DNA of 17,958 nucleotides from CAIZIN01 sp964483025 (GTDB lineage: Bacteria; Patescibacteriota; Minisyncoccia; Phycocordibacterales; CAIZIN01), in contig CAYZZT010000013.1 in assembly GCA_964483025.1 (NCBI GenBank), forward strand, positions 1-17,958, given 5' to 3'. The position numbers and the translations under genes are program-made. This document shows positions 1 through 6,259 of this stretch, piece after piece (positions within the stretch are counted from its first letter, which is position 1; every line of letters starts with the position of its first letter). The notes under the pieces were generated by a model. It was not told where the DNA came from and ran no database searches. It worked only from the letters and a program-made list of their open reading frames with translations.

Positions 1-1592
1 TAAAGATGGGAGAAAAATGGTATCGACCTGAAGAAATTTCAGCGATGATCATTCAAAAGCTTAAAACAGACGCAGAGGCACGCATTGGAGAGAAAATTAC
101 TGAAGCTGTGATTACGGTGCCAGCATATTTTAACGATGCACAAAGGCAGGCAACAAAGGATGCTGGAAAGATTGCTGGGCTTGACGTGAAGAGAATTATT
201 AATGAGCCAACAGCAGCAGCTCTTGCATATGGCTTCGATAAAAAGAAGGATGAAAAAATTGTAGTGTTTGACTTTGGTGGAGGAACATTTGATGTTTCTA
301 TTTTAGAAGTTGGAGGTGATGTTGTGGAAGTGAAATCTACAGATGGCGACTCTCATCTTGGAGGTAAAGATATTGACCAAAAAATTCTAAACTATATTGC
401 AGATGAATATAAAAAAGAAAGTGGTATAGATGTTCGAAATGATGCCTTGGCTTTACAGCGATTAGATGAAGCTGCAGAAAAAGCAAAAATTGAACTTTCA
501 ACTGCGGTTGAAACAGAAATAAATATTCCATTTATTACTTCAGATAGTTCTGGTCCAAGACATCTTCTTTTAAAGATGAGTCGGACAAAACTAGAAGAAT
601 TAACACAAGAATTTATTGACCGTGCAATGGAAATAACAAAGCGCGCTCTTGAAGCTTCTCCATTTAAAAAAGAAGATCTTCATGAAATTATTCTTGTGGG
701 AGGACAAACTCGAATGCCTGCAATGCAAAATGCAGTGAAAGTATTTTTTGGTAAAGAGCCACATATGGGGGTAAATCCAGATGAGGTGGTGGCTATTGGC
801 GCTTCTATTCAAGGTGGTATTTTTTCTGGAGATGTAAAAGATGTGCTTCTTCTTGATGTTATTCCTCTTTCTTTAGGAATTGAAACAATGGGAAATGTCG
901 CAACAAAGTTGATTGAGAAAAATACAACGATTCCAACATCAAAATCACAAGTATTTTCAACAGCAGCTGATAATCAAACTTCTGTTGAAATTCATATTGT
1001 ACAGGGAGAAAGAGCGATGGCACAAGATAATAAATCACTTGGTCGATTTATTCTTGATGGAATTCCAACAGCACCACGAGGTGTTCCGCAAGTGGAAGTA
1101 ACATTTGATGTGGATGCAAACGGAATTCTTAGTGTGAAAGCTAAAGACAAATCAACAGGCAAAGAACAATCAATTCGTATTGAAGCAAGCTCCGGTCTTT
1201 CAAAAGATGATATTGCTAAAATGCAAAAAGACGCTGAGCTTCATGCTGATGAAGATAAAAAGAAACAAGAGGCGGTAGAAGCAAAAAATATTTCAGATCA
1301 AATGATTTATACAGCAGAGAAATCTTTGAAAGAGAATGCAGATAAAATTACAGATGAAATTAAAAAAGGAGTTGAAGAAAAAGTTGAGGAATTGAAAAAA
1401 GTAAAAGATGGTACCGATATGGAAGCTATTAAAAAGGCCTCTGTGGAACTTTCAACTGAAATGGGAAAGATTGGTGAGTATATGGCAAAGCAAGCATCTG
1501 AAGCTCAAACACAGCCTACATCTGAAGGAGAAGCCTCAAAAGATGAAACTGTGCGAGATGCAGAATTTAAGGAAGAAGAGAATAATAAGTAA
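1..1592 (+). CDS. dnaK: Molecular chaperone DnaK (Hsp70), 5'-truncated by window edge
   Basis: ATP-dependent Hsp70 chaperone of the cytoplasm, which works with DnaJ and GrpE. The frame is open from the first base (AAG precedes the ATG at 6), so that ATG is internal. Roughly the first 100 residues lie outside the window. Visible motifs in order: PAYFNDAQRQATKDAG, the phosphate-2 loop DFGGGTFDVS, the adenosine loop ILVGGQTRMP, the interdomain linker VLLLDVIPLSLGIET, then a complete substrate-binding beta domain and a Lys/Glu-rich helical lid. The C-terminus ends in an acidic EEENNK tail, similar to the usual acidic DnaK tail. The dnaJ gene starts 89 bp downstream, the common dnaK-dnaJ order. 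The gap between them is a TAAC/GTTA-rich repeat tract, with no clear promoter or terminator. Identification is secure; only the start is unseen. Confidence 0.98.
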   Translation, partial: KMGEKWYRPEEISAMIIQKLKTDAEARIGEKITEAVITVPAYFNDAQRQATKDAGKIAGLDVKRIINEPTAAALAYGFDKKKDEKIVVFDFGGGTFDVSILEVGGDVVEVKSTDGDSHLGGKDIDQKILNYIADEYKKESGIDVRNDALALQRLDEAAEKAKIELSTAVETEINIPFITSDSSGPRHLLLKMSRTKLEELTQEFIDRAMEITKRALEASPFKKEDLHEIILVGGQTRMPAMQNAVKVFFGKEPHMGVNPDEVVAIGASIQGGIFSGDVKDVLLLDVIPLSLGIETMGNVATKLIEKNTTIPTSKSQVFSTAADNQTSVEIHIVQGERAMAQDNKSLGRFILDGIPTAPRGVPQVEVTFDVDANGILSVKAKDKSTGKEQSIRIEASSGLSKDDIAKMQKDAELHADEDKKKQEAVEAKNISDQMIYTAEKSLKENADKITDEIKKGVEEKVEELKKVKDGTDMEAIKKASVELSTEMGKIGEYMAKQASEAQTQPTSEGEASKDETVRDAEFKEEENNK

Positions 1593-1673
1593 CTAGTAAC
1601 ATATAACAGATAACAAGTTATAAATAACTGTATAAATTTAAAGTTATTTGTTATAAGTTATTAGTTATAAGTT
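1590..1673. repeat. TAAC/GTTA-rich degenerate inverted repeat between dnaK and dnaJ
   Basis: The spacer begins at the dnaK stop and is built from TAAC and GTTA words. The 10-mer GTTATAAGTT occurs exactly at 1650-1659 and 1664-1673. The left part (about 1611-1629) is an imperfect inverted copy of the right part (about 1642-1660), so it could fold. The opening 19-mer TAACTAGTAACATATAACA (1590-1608) recurs with 17 of 19 matches at 15395-15413, just after the ABC transporter gene. No T-tract hairpin typical of a terminator is seen. Confidence 0.6.
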
Positions 1674-1681
1674 GATTCACT

Positions 1682-2758
1682 ATGTCCAAAGACTACTACA
1701 AAACATTAGGCGTTGAAAAAAATGCCTCAGCCGACGAAATTAAAAAAGCGTTTCGTAAACTTGCGCATGAACATCATCCAGATAAAACCGGTGGTGATGA
1801 CAGAAAGTTTAAAGAAGCTAGCGAAGCGTATAGTGTGCTTTCTGATGAAAAGAAGAGACAACAGTATGATACTTTTGGAAGTGCTGATGCTGGTAGTTTT
1901 GGTGGTGGGCAAGGAGGAGGCTTTGGCGGTTTTGATTTTTCTGGATTCTCACAAGGTGGGAATATGGAATTTGATCTTGGCGATATATTTGGTGAATTTT
2001 TTGGTGGAGGAGGTGGAAGGAGGAGACAACAAACTCCAAGGGGAAATGATATATCAATAGATATTGAGCTTACATTTAAGGAATCTATTTTTGGTGCTGA
2101 GAAAGATATCAATTTAAATACAATGTCAAAATGTGAACATTGTAATGGTACAGGCGGTGAACCTAATTCAGAAATAGTTACATGCCCCAAATGTCATGGA
2201 GATGGAATGATTCGCGAAACAAAATCTTCAATCTTTGGATCTTTTGCAACACAGAAAATTTGCCCAGATTGTAATGGTAAAGGCAAGATTCCTAAAGAAA
2301 AATGTAAAGTTTGTCACGGGCAGACTATTGTTCGAAAGTCACATAGCTTGAAAGTAAAGATTCCTTCTGGTATTGAGAACGGAGAAATGGTACGACTTTC
2401 TGGTGCGGGCGAGACAGCTCCACATGGAACAACAGGCGATTTGTATATTCGCGCCCATGTGAGACCTCACAAAGAAATTCGTAAGGAGGGAAGTAACCTT
2501 GTAATGAAGTTGCCTGTGAAGCTCACAGAGGCACTGCTTGGGGGTGAAAGGCTCATTGAAACATTGGACGGTTCGCTCACTTTGAAAATTCCGCAGGGTG
2601 TTCGTTTTGGCGAGATCCTTCGCTTAAAAGAAAAGGGCGTACCTTCAGACGGGAGAAGGCGAGGGGACTTATTGGTCCATATTGAAATCGAACTTCCTAA
2701 AAAGATTTCACGAACAGCTTCAAAACTAATAGAAGATCTTAAGAAAGAAGGATTGTAG
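1682..2758 (+). CDS. dnaJ: Co-chaperone DnaJ (Hsp40, type I)
   Basis: J-domain co-chaperone that delivers clients to DnaK and stimulates its ATPase. The N-terminal J domain carries the invariant HPD at residues 32-34. It is followed by a Gly/Phe-rich linker (about 70-115), then the zinc-binding region with four CxxC repeats: CEHCNGTG (from C151), CPKCHGDG, CPDCNGKG and CKVCHGQT (C208-C211). The C-terminal client-binding domains follow (VKIPSGIENGEMVRLSGAGE and onward). All eight zinc-ligand cysteines are present, but the fourth repeat lacks the usual final Gly (CxxCxGxT). At 358 aa it is slightly shorter than the common 370-380 aa. The start at 1682 fits the universal DYYKTLGV opening; no Shine-Dalgarno is seen. 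Translation ends in TAG. Confidence 0.97.
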   Translation: MSKDYYKTLGVEKNASADEIKKAFRKLAHEHHPDKTGGDDRKFKEASEAYSVLSDEKKRQQYDTFGSADAGSFGGGQGGGFGGFDFSGFSQGGNMEFDLGDIFGEFFGGGGGRRRQQTPRGNDISIDIELTFKESIFGAEKDINLNTMSKCEHCNGTGGEPNSEIVTCPKCHGDGMIRETKSSIFGSFATQKICPDCNGKGKIPKEKCKVCHGQTIVRKSHSLKVKIPSGIENGEMVRLSGAGETAPHGTTGDLYIRAHVRPHKEIRKEGSNLVMKLPVKLTEALLGGERLIETLDGSLTLKIPQGVRFGEILRLKEKGVPSDGRRRGDLLVHIEIELPKKISRTASKLIEDLKKEGL

Positions 2759-2788
2759 TCACCACTCTCTGTTATCTCGAATTTGTAT

Positions 2789-2818
2789 GTCATTCCAGCG
2801 AAGGCTGGAATCCAGTCT
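2789..2818 (+). repeat. Dispersed VIPAKAGIQ-type repeat, copy 1
   Basis: A 30-bp unit running from GTCATTCC to GGAATCCAGTCT. It contains the perfect palindrome ATTCCAGC-GAAG-GCTGGAAT and is preceded by GAATTTGT. It differs at one base from the copy at 3445-3474. It lies 30 bp after dnaJ, upstream of the terminator. On the reverse strand it reads as the peptide DWIPAFAGMT, a frequent spurious-ORF signature. Confidence 0.85.
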
Positions 2819-2845
2819 CGCATCCGTATTCGTGCATTCAAAAAA

Positions 2846-2884
2846 CAAAAGAGCGAGTTTGGCTTTGCCAAACTCGCTCTTTTG
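2846..2884 (+). terminator. Strong hairpin terminator after dnaJ
   Basis: A perfect 18-bp stem, 2846-2863 (CAAAAGAGCGAGTTTGGC) with 2867-2884, closed by a TTT loop. The descending arm includes CTCTTTTG. The arms begin and end in A and T runs, so it can act on either strand. It closes the dnaK-dnaJ unit. Confidence 0.88.
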
Positions 2885-2929
2885 TAATCTCAGAAAAATT
2901 TACGTTGTATTATAAAAATCTACCCTGCA

Positions 2930-2945
2930 CTATTCGCGCGAATAG
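2930..2945. repeat. Perfect 16-bp palindrome CTATTCGCGCGAATAG
   Basis: A fully self-complementary 16-mer. Its 12-bp core ATTCGCGCGAAT recurs inside the palindrome at 17796-17825, and a variant ATTCGTACGAAT is the centre of the next palindrome (2953-2990). It is intergenic, between the dnaJ terminator and the 3058 gene. Confidence 0.75.
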
Positions 2946-2952
2946 GCCAAAC

Positions 2953-2990
2953 TATCCCTTCACCCATTCGTACGAATGGGTGAAGGGATA
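2953..2990. repeat. Perfect 38-bp palindrome
   Basis: From TATCCCTTCACCC at the left end to GGGTGAAGGGATA at the right end, every base pairs around the centre at 2971/2972, where the core is ATTCGTACGAAT. As RNA it would form a long hairpin with almost no loop, and there is no T tract directly after it. It could be a back-up terminator, a protein-binding site or a small palindromic element. Confidence 0.8.
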
Positions 2991-3022
2991 AAATAGTAAA
3001 AATAGATCCATGTTTGTTTTTT

Positions 3023-3057
3023 TTGTATTAATTTTATAAGCCTGTATAATATACAGT
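3023..3057 (+). promoter_or_regulatory. Sigma70-type promoter with almost no 5' UTR for the 3058 gene
   Basis: Candidate -35 TTGTAT (3023-3028), a 16-bp spacer, and a perfect -10 TATAAT (3045-3050). The expected +1 is at 3057-3058, on or next to the ATG at 3058, so the transcript would be leaderless. Confidence 0.65.
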
Positions 3058-3492
3058 ATGGATAAAAAATCTAAAATATTAATGTGGGTTTTTGTTGGAG
3101 CTTTAATAATTTCAGTGGGGGCAACATATTATCGATATGTTGTGAAAAGAGATTATATAATTTTTGCTCACGCTCCTTGTGATCCAGAAATGGAATCTTG
3201 TTTTTATTACCCTTGTGAAGAGGGAGATACCGAATGTTCACCGGCGGATGTAGAGTATTATAAAAAAATAAATAAGAAGGCTTATAATATAGAGCTTTGT
3301 GATTCTGAAAGTCCAGATTGTCAGCCATTGGTTTGCCAGGAAAATGAAGCTGATTGCGAAATAATAAGTTGTAGTGAAGACGTTCTCGAAGATGGCGAGG
3401 CTTGCTCAGTTGCTTCATCATCTGTTTCTACATCATCCGAATTTGTCATTCCGGCGAAGGCTGGAATCCAGTCTGAAAAAATTAGTCAGTAA
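3058..3492 (+). CDS. Membrane-anchored Cys-rich protein with repeat-derived C-terminus
   Basis: A 144-aa protein with no assigned function. A short KxxK head is followed by one hydrophobic segment (about residues 7-23), with no obvious cleavage site, so it is probably N-terminally anchored with the rest outside the membrane. The outer part is acidic and has ten cysteines at 41, 48, 53, 60, 81, 88, 93, 100, 105 and 116. The spacing C-x6-C-x4-C-x6-C occurs twice, exactly 40 residues apart, which points to an internal duplication and probably disulfide or metal bonding. The last 16 residues, from FVIPAKAGIQ onward, are encoded by the dispersed repeat at 3445-3474 and are probably not part of the ancestral protein. 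The start fits the TATAAT box immediately upstream. The next gene begins 13 bp downstream. Confidence 0.8.
   Translation: MDKKSKILMWVFVGALIISVGATYYRYVVKRDYIIFAHAPCDPEMESCFYYPCEEGDTECSPADVEYYKKINKKAYNIELCDSESPDCQPLVCQENEADCEIISCSEDVLEDGEACSVASSSVSTSSEFVIPAKAGIQSEKISQ
3445..3474 (+). repeat. Dispersed VIPAKAGIQ-type repeat, copy 2, inside a CDS end
   Basis: 29 of 30 bases match the copy at 2789-2818, in the same orientation and again preceded by GAATTTGT. Here it is translated in frame as VIPAKAGIQS and supplies most of the C-terminal tail of the Cys-rich protein. One half-stem carries ATTCCGGC instead of ATTCCAGC, leaving a G-T pair. Confidence 0.88.
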
Positions 3493-3505
3493 TCCTATTT
3501 AAACC

Positions 3506-4072
3506 ATGAAAAAGAAAATAGATATTACAAAAAAAGTTGCTATTTTTGAAGAAAAAGAAGTTCGCCGAACTTGGCATGATGAACAGTGGTTTTTTGTTAT
3601 CGAAGACGTGGTACAAGCCCTCATTGATTCAAAGAATGTCAAAGATTATATTAATAAAATTAGACAACGAGATCCTGAATTAGGCAAAGGGTATGGACAA
3701 ATTGTCCATATCCTTGACATAAACACAAAAGGTGGTAAACAAAAGATGAATTGTGGGAATCTTCAAGGTATTTTTCGTATCATTCAATCAATTCCTTCAC
3801 CAAAGGCAGAGCCTTTTAAACAATGGCTTGCCAAAGTTGGTCAGGAAAGAATTGAAGAAATTCAAGATCCGGAAAGAGCTATTATTCGTGCAAAGAAAAT
3901 ATACGAACAAAAAGGCTACAATGATGACTGGATTGCAAAACGAATGCGAGGAATCAATGTTCGTAACACACTCACTGATGAATGGAAGGATAGAGGGGCA
4001 AAAGAAGGTATAGAATTTGCAATACTTACAAATGAAATCTATAAAGGTACTTTTGATATGAATGCAAAGTAG
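3506..4072 (+). CDS. Bro-N domain protein, N-terminal fragment ending at premature TAG
   Basis: 188 aa. The N-terminal half looks like a Bro-N domain as found in phage antirepressors: KVAIFEEKEVRRTWHDEQWF, then FVIEDVVQALIDSKNVKDYI. A linker follows (IPSPKAEPFKQWLAKVGQER) and then a helical segment with IRAKKIYEQKGYNDDWIAKR. Such proteins bind DNA or repressors in phages; versions in CPR chromosomes have no assigned role. It starts 13 bp after the Cys-rich gene, with no Shine-Dalgarno. The fragment retains the whole Bro-N domain, so it might still function. No other phage genes are nearby. Confidence 0.75.
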   Translation: MKKKIDITKKVAIFEEKEVRRTWHDEQWFFVIEDVVQALIDSKNVKDYINKIRQRDPELGKGYGQIVHILDINTKGGKQKMNCGNLQGIFRIIQSIPSPKAEPFKQWLAKVGQERIEEIQDPERAIIRAKKIYEQKGYNDDWIAKRMRGINVRNTLTDEWKDRGAKEGIEFAILTNEIYKGTFDMNAK

Positions 4073-4120
4073 ATTAAGAAATATAAAAATCTTTCAAATC
4101 CAGATAATCCTCGTGACCAC

Positions 4121-4360
4121 ATGAACGAACTTGAATTAATTCTTACAATGCTTGGCGAAGCCACAACTACTGAGTTTTCACAAAGGAGAGATTCAAAAGG
4201 TTTCCCTTCACTCAAAAAAGATTCAAGAGAAGGCGGAGAAGTTGCTGGTAATGCAAGAAAAGAAATCGAGACCAAAACAGGGAAGAAAATCACAACAAAA
4301 GTTAATTTTTTGGAACAAAAGAAGAATAAGAGGATATCAATAAAGAAAAAAACTAAATAA
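4121..4360 (+). CDS. C-terminal fragment of the Bro-N gene, possible separate ORF
   Basis: 79 aa from the first ATG after the nonsense codon, same frame as the N-terminal fragment. It contains the conserved-looking block ELILTMLGEATTTEFSQRRD and a basic KK-rich tail. No Shine-Dalgarno precedes the ATG, so translation depends on reinitiation 48 bp after the TAG or on read-through. Its TAA overlaps the next gene's ATG by one base (TAATG), so any ribosomes finishing here could feed the phosphorylase-like gene. It may simply be the dead end of a pseudogene. Confidence 0.5.
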   Translation: MNELELILTMLGEATTTEFSQRRDSKGFPSLKKDSREGGEVAGNARKEIETKTGKKITTKVNFLEQKKNKRISIKKKTK

Positions 4361-5130
4361 TGTACAAATCATTTACCTCTGATGAATATAGACAGCATTT
4401 TAATTTATCAACAGATTATAAAATCGAAGCTTTTATTTCATTTGGATCATGGAATTTAGAAAAAGAATTTAATAACACATTAGAGGCTTTAAAGGAGTTA
4501 GGTATAGATTGTAAAAGTAAAAATTTAGAAGGTTTTCTTTCAAATATATTAGAAATAAAAATAGACAATAAAATTTATTGGTTCGCGGTTGTTTATGGAG
4601 GAGCTATACTTTCTGAGTATCTACATTTAGCTTGTATTTTTGGGTCCAAACAAAATATTCATATAGGAAGTTGTGGCGGGTTATATTCAGATATGAATTC
4701 TCTAGATTTATTAATACCTACTTGGACATACGGATTGGAAAGTTCTGCTAGTATGTACGATAAAGAAAATACTGAACATAAATATTTTGCTGATGAAAAT
4801 TTGTCAAAAATTATTGAGGTGAAATTAGATAAGGAGTATAAAATTTGGAAAGGTCCAGTAGTCAGTTGTCATGCAATGCTTGGGGAAACATATGATGATG
4901 TACAAAATTGGTCTAAACAGGGATACTATGGAATAGAAATGGAGACGGCTACAGTTTTTGCTGTTTCAAGACATTTTAATGTCCCAAGTGCGTCTCTTTT
5001 GTATGTTGGAGATAATTTAATAAAAGGTCAGACGGTTCAAGATGAAAGTCACAATCAAGAAAAGGATCAAAGAGAAGAATTAAAAAAGTATGTGCACAGA
5101 ATTGCGATTGAAATGGTGTTAAATATATAA
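4360..5130 (+). CDS. Nucleoside phosphorylase superfamily (PNP/UDP) protein
   Basis: 256 aa. It matches the PNP/UDP phosphorylase fold, whose members cleave purine nucleosides, uridine or MTA/SAH at the N-glycosidic bond. Evidence: the Gly-rich strand-turn HIGSCGGL (G103-G107), and the ribose-binding segment GIEMETATVFAVSRHF with E193 and E195, followed by ASLLYVGDNL, where the base-binding Asp is expected. In a CPR-like cell with limited nucleotide synthesis, a salvage role is plausible; substrate specificity cannot be read from the sequence. Its ATG overlaps the stop of the broken Bro-N gene (TAATG), suggesting translational coupling. A hairpin terminator follows at 5157. Confidence 0.82.
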   Translation: MYKSFTSDEYRQHFNLSTDYKIEAFISFGSWNLEKEFNNTLEALKELGIDCKSKNLEGFLSNILEIKIDNKIYWFAVVYGGAILSEYLHLACIFGSKQNIHIGSCGGLYSDMNSLDLLIPTWTYGLESSASMYDKENTEHKYFADENLSKIIEVKLDKEYKIWKGPVVSCHAMLGETYDDVQNWSKQGYYGIEMETATVFAVSRHFNVPSASLLYVGDNLIKGQTVQDESHNQEKDQREELKKYVHRIAIEMVLNI

Positions 5131-5156
5131 GTTATATAAAAGATTAAATTGGTAAT

Positions 5157-5181
5157 AAACCTTGCAAAACAAGGTTTTTTT
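5157..5181 (+). terminator. Intrinsic terminator after the phosphorylase-like gene
   Basis: 8-bp stem AAACCTTG (5157-5164) / CAAGGTTT (5170-5177), 5-base loop, and a T run at 5175-5181. It ends the 3058-5130 gene group. Confidence 0.85.
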
Positions 5182-5200
5182 GTGTTCTTCTCTCAAATAC

Positions 5201-5229
5201 TTGCAATTTATTTAAACATGTGCTATAAT
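5201..5229 (+). promoter_or_regulatory. Consensus-like sigma70 promoter for the 5274 gene cluster
   Basis: -35 TTGCAA (5201-5206), an exact 17-bp spacer, and a perfect -10 TATAAT (5224-5229). The expected start near 5236 gives a leader of about 38 nt before the ATG at 5274. Confidence 0.8.
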
Positions 5230-5273
5230 ATAGAGGTATAGTATAAGTTCTTCAAATCAAACAAAATCAGAAT

Positions 5274-5600
5274 ATGAAAATCAAAAGTATTGCAATCATT
5301 GTGTTGTCCATCGCATTCTTTGCTGGCAGTGTATACGTAGCCAAGGAAATGTCGACTAATCGCACAGCGGAAAAATTTGTTCTCAAAGAACTCGAAAAAC
5401 AGGGTTTTGGAGAAATTACGATTTTGAATCACGAAAAGGCCACATACTTTTTCAAGAGAGCACGTGCTATTGGTGTTGAATACAATCTGGAAGCAAGGGA
5501 CAAACAACATCAAAATGTCAAAATGGTAGCTTTTTGGAATCGTAACAGTAATAATGTGTTATTCTTTAGCTCGGAAGGCAAGAGGATGACATTTAACTAA
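5274..5600 (+). CDS. Small exported or membrane-anchored protein of unknown function
   Basis: 108 aa. A positive N-terminus (MKIKS) and a hydrophobic stretch (about residues 5-23, IAIIVLSIAFFAGSVYVA) form a signal anchor. The remaining 85 residues are polar and mixed alpha/beta-like, with no cysteines and no motif I recognise. It begins the transcript from the promoter at 5201 and ends 23 bp before the next gene, so it is probably co-transcribed with the membrane protein at 5624. Codons here use more C/G third positions (ctc, gtc, atc) than most neighbours, which may indicate a different origin. Function unknown. Confidence 0.72.
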   Translation: MKIKSIAIIVLSIAFFAGSVYVAKEMSTNRTAEKFVLKELEKQGFGEITILNHEKATYFFKRARAIGVEYNLEARDKQHQNVKMVAFWNRNSNNVLFFSSEGKRMTFN

Positions 5601-5608
5601 AGCACAAA

Positions 5609-5618
5609 AGAAAGGGGG
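5609..5618 (+). promoter_or_regulatory. Shine-Dalgarno-like site supporting the GTG start at 5624
   Basis: AAGAAAGGGGG ends 5 bases before GTG at 5624. It is the clearest purine-rich ribosome site in the window, where most starts have none, and it favours this GTG over later in-frame codons. Confidence 0.55.
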
Positions 5619-5623
5619 CCATT

Positions 5624-6196
5624 GTGGTCAAAAAACAGATCTTTAAAAGAATTGCACAAGTTGCAACAGGATGGAGCTTACTTTCCGCATTTAGTTGGGT
5701 TTATGACAATCCTTTATGGCTACTTGTCATTGCTTGGCTTGGGCTTGGTGTCGGCTCAGTTGTAATGACTCTTGGCGCTATGATTCTAAATTTTTTCTTT
5801 CTGAGCTTGTATCAGAAATATGAAATTGATTTTCTTGGTGTCAATGGGTTTGCTGTGTTGAAGGAGAATGGTGACAAGTGGGCTCAAAAAGTTCATCAAC
5901 ACAGTAACTTCTTCATCCGTATAATTTTTTGGGTTCCTGCATTGTTCTTCCGTTTGCTCGTATGGGCTGTACGAAAAAATGATGTATTGGCTTTCATTGC
6001 TTTATCTATCCAAACAGACTCCTTTATCACAACGGCGTTTCTGCGAGGAAAAGTTGGAGGAAAGCTCACCCAGAAAGACTACGTGATCTTCGTAAGTAGC
6101 ACAGCCCTTAGCTGTCTCTATTGGAGCCTACGTAATGGTGTCATTCTCGCCATCATCAAAGGTGGCCTTGAAGTGACAAAACAGTTCTTAAACTAA
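5624..6196 (+). CDS. Integral membrane protein of unknown function, paralog A
   Basis: 190 aa with a GTG start. Hydrophobic segments lie near residues 27-57 (WLLVIAWLGLGVGSVVMTLG and onward), 95-118, 122-130 and 155-178, so it is a multi-pass membrane protein. Conserved-looking blocks shared with the next gene include RIA-VATGW, DNP-WL, FLGVNG/WLGVNG, HQH-NF, RKND, FIALSIQTDSFI-TAFLRG and YWSLRNG. I recognise no family; the shared polar motifs inside a membrane protein suggest functional residues. It is the second gene of the 5201 transcript and is followed by a strong terminator at 6200. Its codon use is richer in G/C than that of its paralog. Confidence 0.78.
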   Translation: MVKKQIFKRIAQVATGWSLLSAFSWVYDNPLWLLVIAWLGLGVGSVVMTLGAMILNFFFLSLYQKYEIDFLGVNGFAVLKENGDKWAQKVHQHSNFFIRIIFWVPALFFRLLVWAVRKNDVLAFIALSIQTDSFITTAFLRGKVGGKLTQKDYVIFVSSTALSCLYWSLRNGVILAIIKGGLEVTKQFLN

Positions 6197-6199
6197 ACC

Positions 6200-6238
6200 A
6201 AACCGCGCTATTCTAGTATTCTAGAGCGCGGTTTTTTT
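6200..6238 (+). terminator. Intrinsic terminator between the two membrane paralogs
   Basis: 10-bp GC-rich stem AAACCGCGCT (6200-6209) / AGCGCGGTTT (6225-6234), a 15-base loop containing CTAGTATTCTAG, and a 7-T run (6232-6238). The next promoter's -10 box lies only 5 bp beyond the T run. Confidence 0.92.
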
Positions 6239-6239
6239 G

Positions 6240-6248
6240 TGGTACAAT
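6240..6248 (+). promoter_or_regulatory. Extended -10 promoter directly before paralog B
   Basis: TGG-TACAAT fits an extended -10 (TGn + hexamer). No -35 is visible, as that space is taken by the terminator. The expected +1 near 6255 leaves a 5-nt leader before the ATG at 6260. Similar in layout to the trpS promoter (TGG-TAATAT). Confidence 0.55.
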
Positions 6249-6259
6249 ATATATACTGT

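Larger units (their letters stand above)
3506..4360 (+). pseudogene. Bro-N / phage antirepressor-like gene interrupted by one in-frame TAG
   Basis: The frame opened at 3506 hits TAG at 4070-4072. It then stays open in the same frame to TAA at 4358-4360, giving a 284-codon locus. The part after the stop (IKKYKNLSNPDNPRDHMNEL, then LELILTMLGEATTTE) matches from memory the expected C-terminal continuation of this family. The lesion is therefore a single nonsense codon, not a frameshift or deletion. A CAG or GAG to TAG change would account for it. Recoding is unlikely because TAG ends dnaJ, trpS and other intact genes here. The two halves are listed separately. Confidence 0.8.

Noticed and set aside
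1774..2190. 138-aa minus-strand ORF inside dnaJ
   Set aside because: Mirror of the Gly/Phe-rich region, giving artificial proline runs; dnaJ is certain on the other strand.
2467..2871. 134-aa minus-strand ORF across the dnaJ end
   Set aside because: It is antisense to dnaJ, and its DWIPAFAGMT part is only the reverse reading of the dispersed repeat.
4070..4072. Recoding of TAG as an amino acid
   Set aside because: TAG ends dnaJ, trpS, mazF, mazE, the histidine kinase and the alpha/beta hydrolase at sensible lengths, so a nonsense mutation is simpler.
3506..5130. Prophage remnant
   Set aside because: Only a Bro-N-type gene suggests phage; no integrase, attachment site, capsid or lysis genes are nearby.
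6239..6259. GTG start for membrane paralog B
   Set aside because: It lies in the terminator T run and promoter; ATG 6260 aligns with paralog A.
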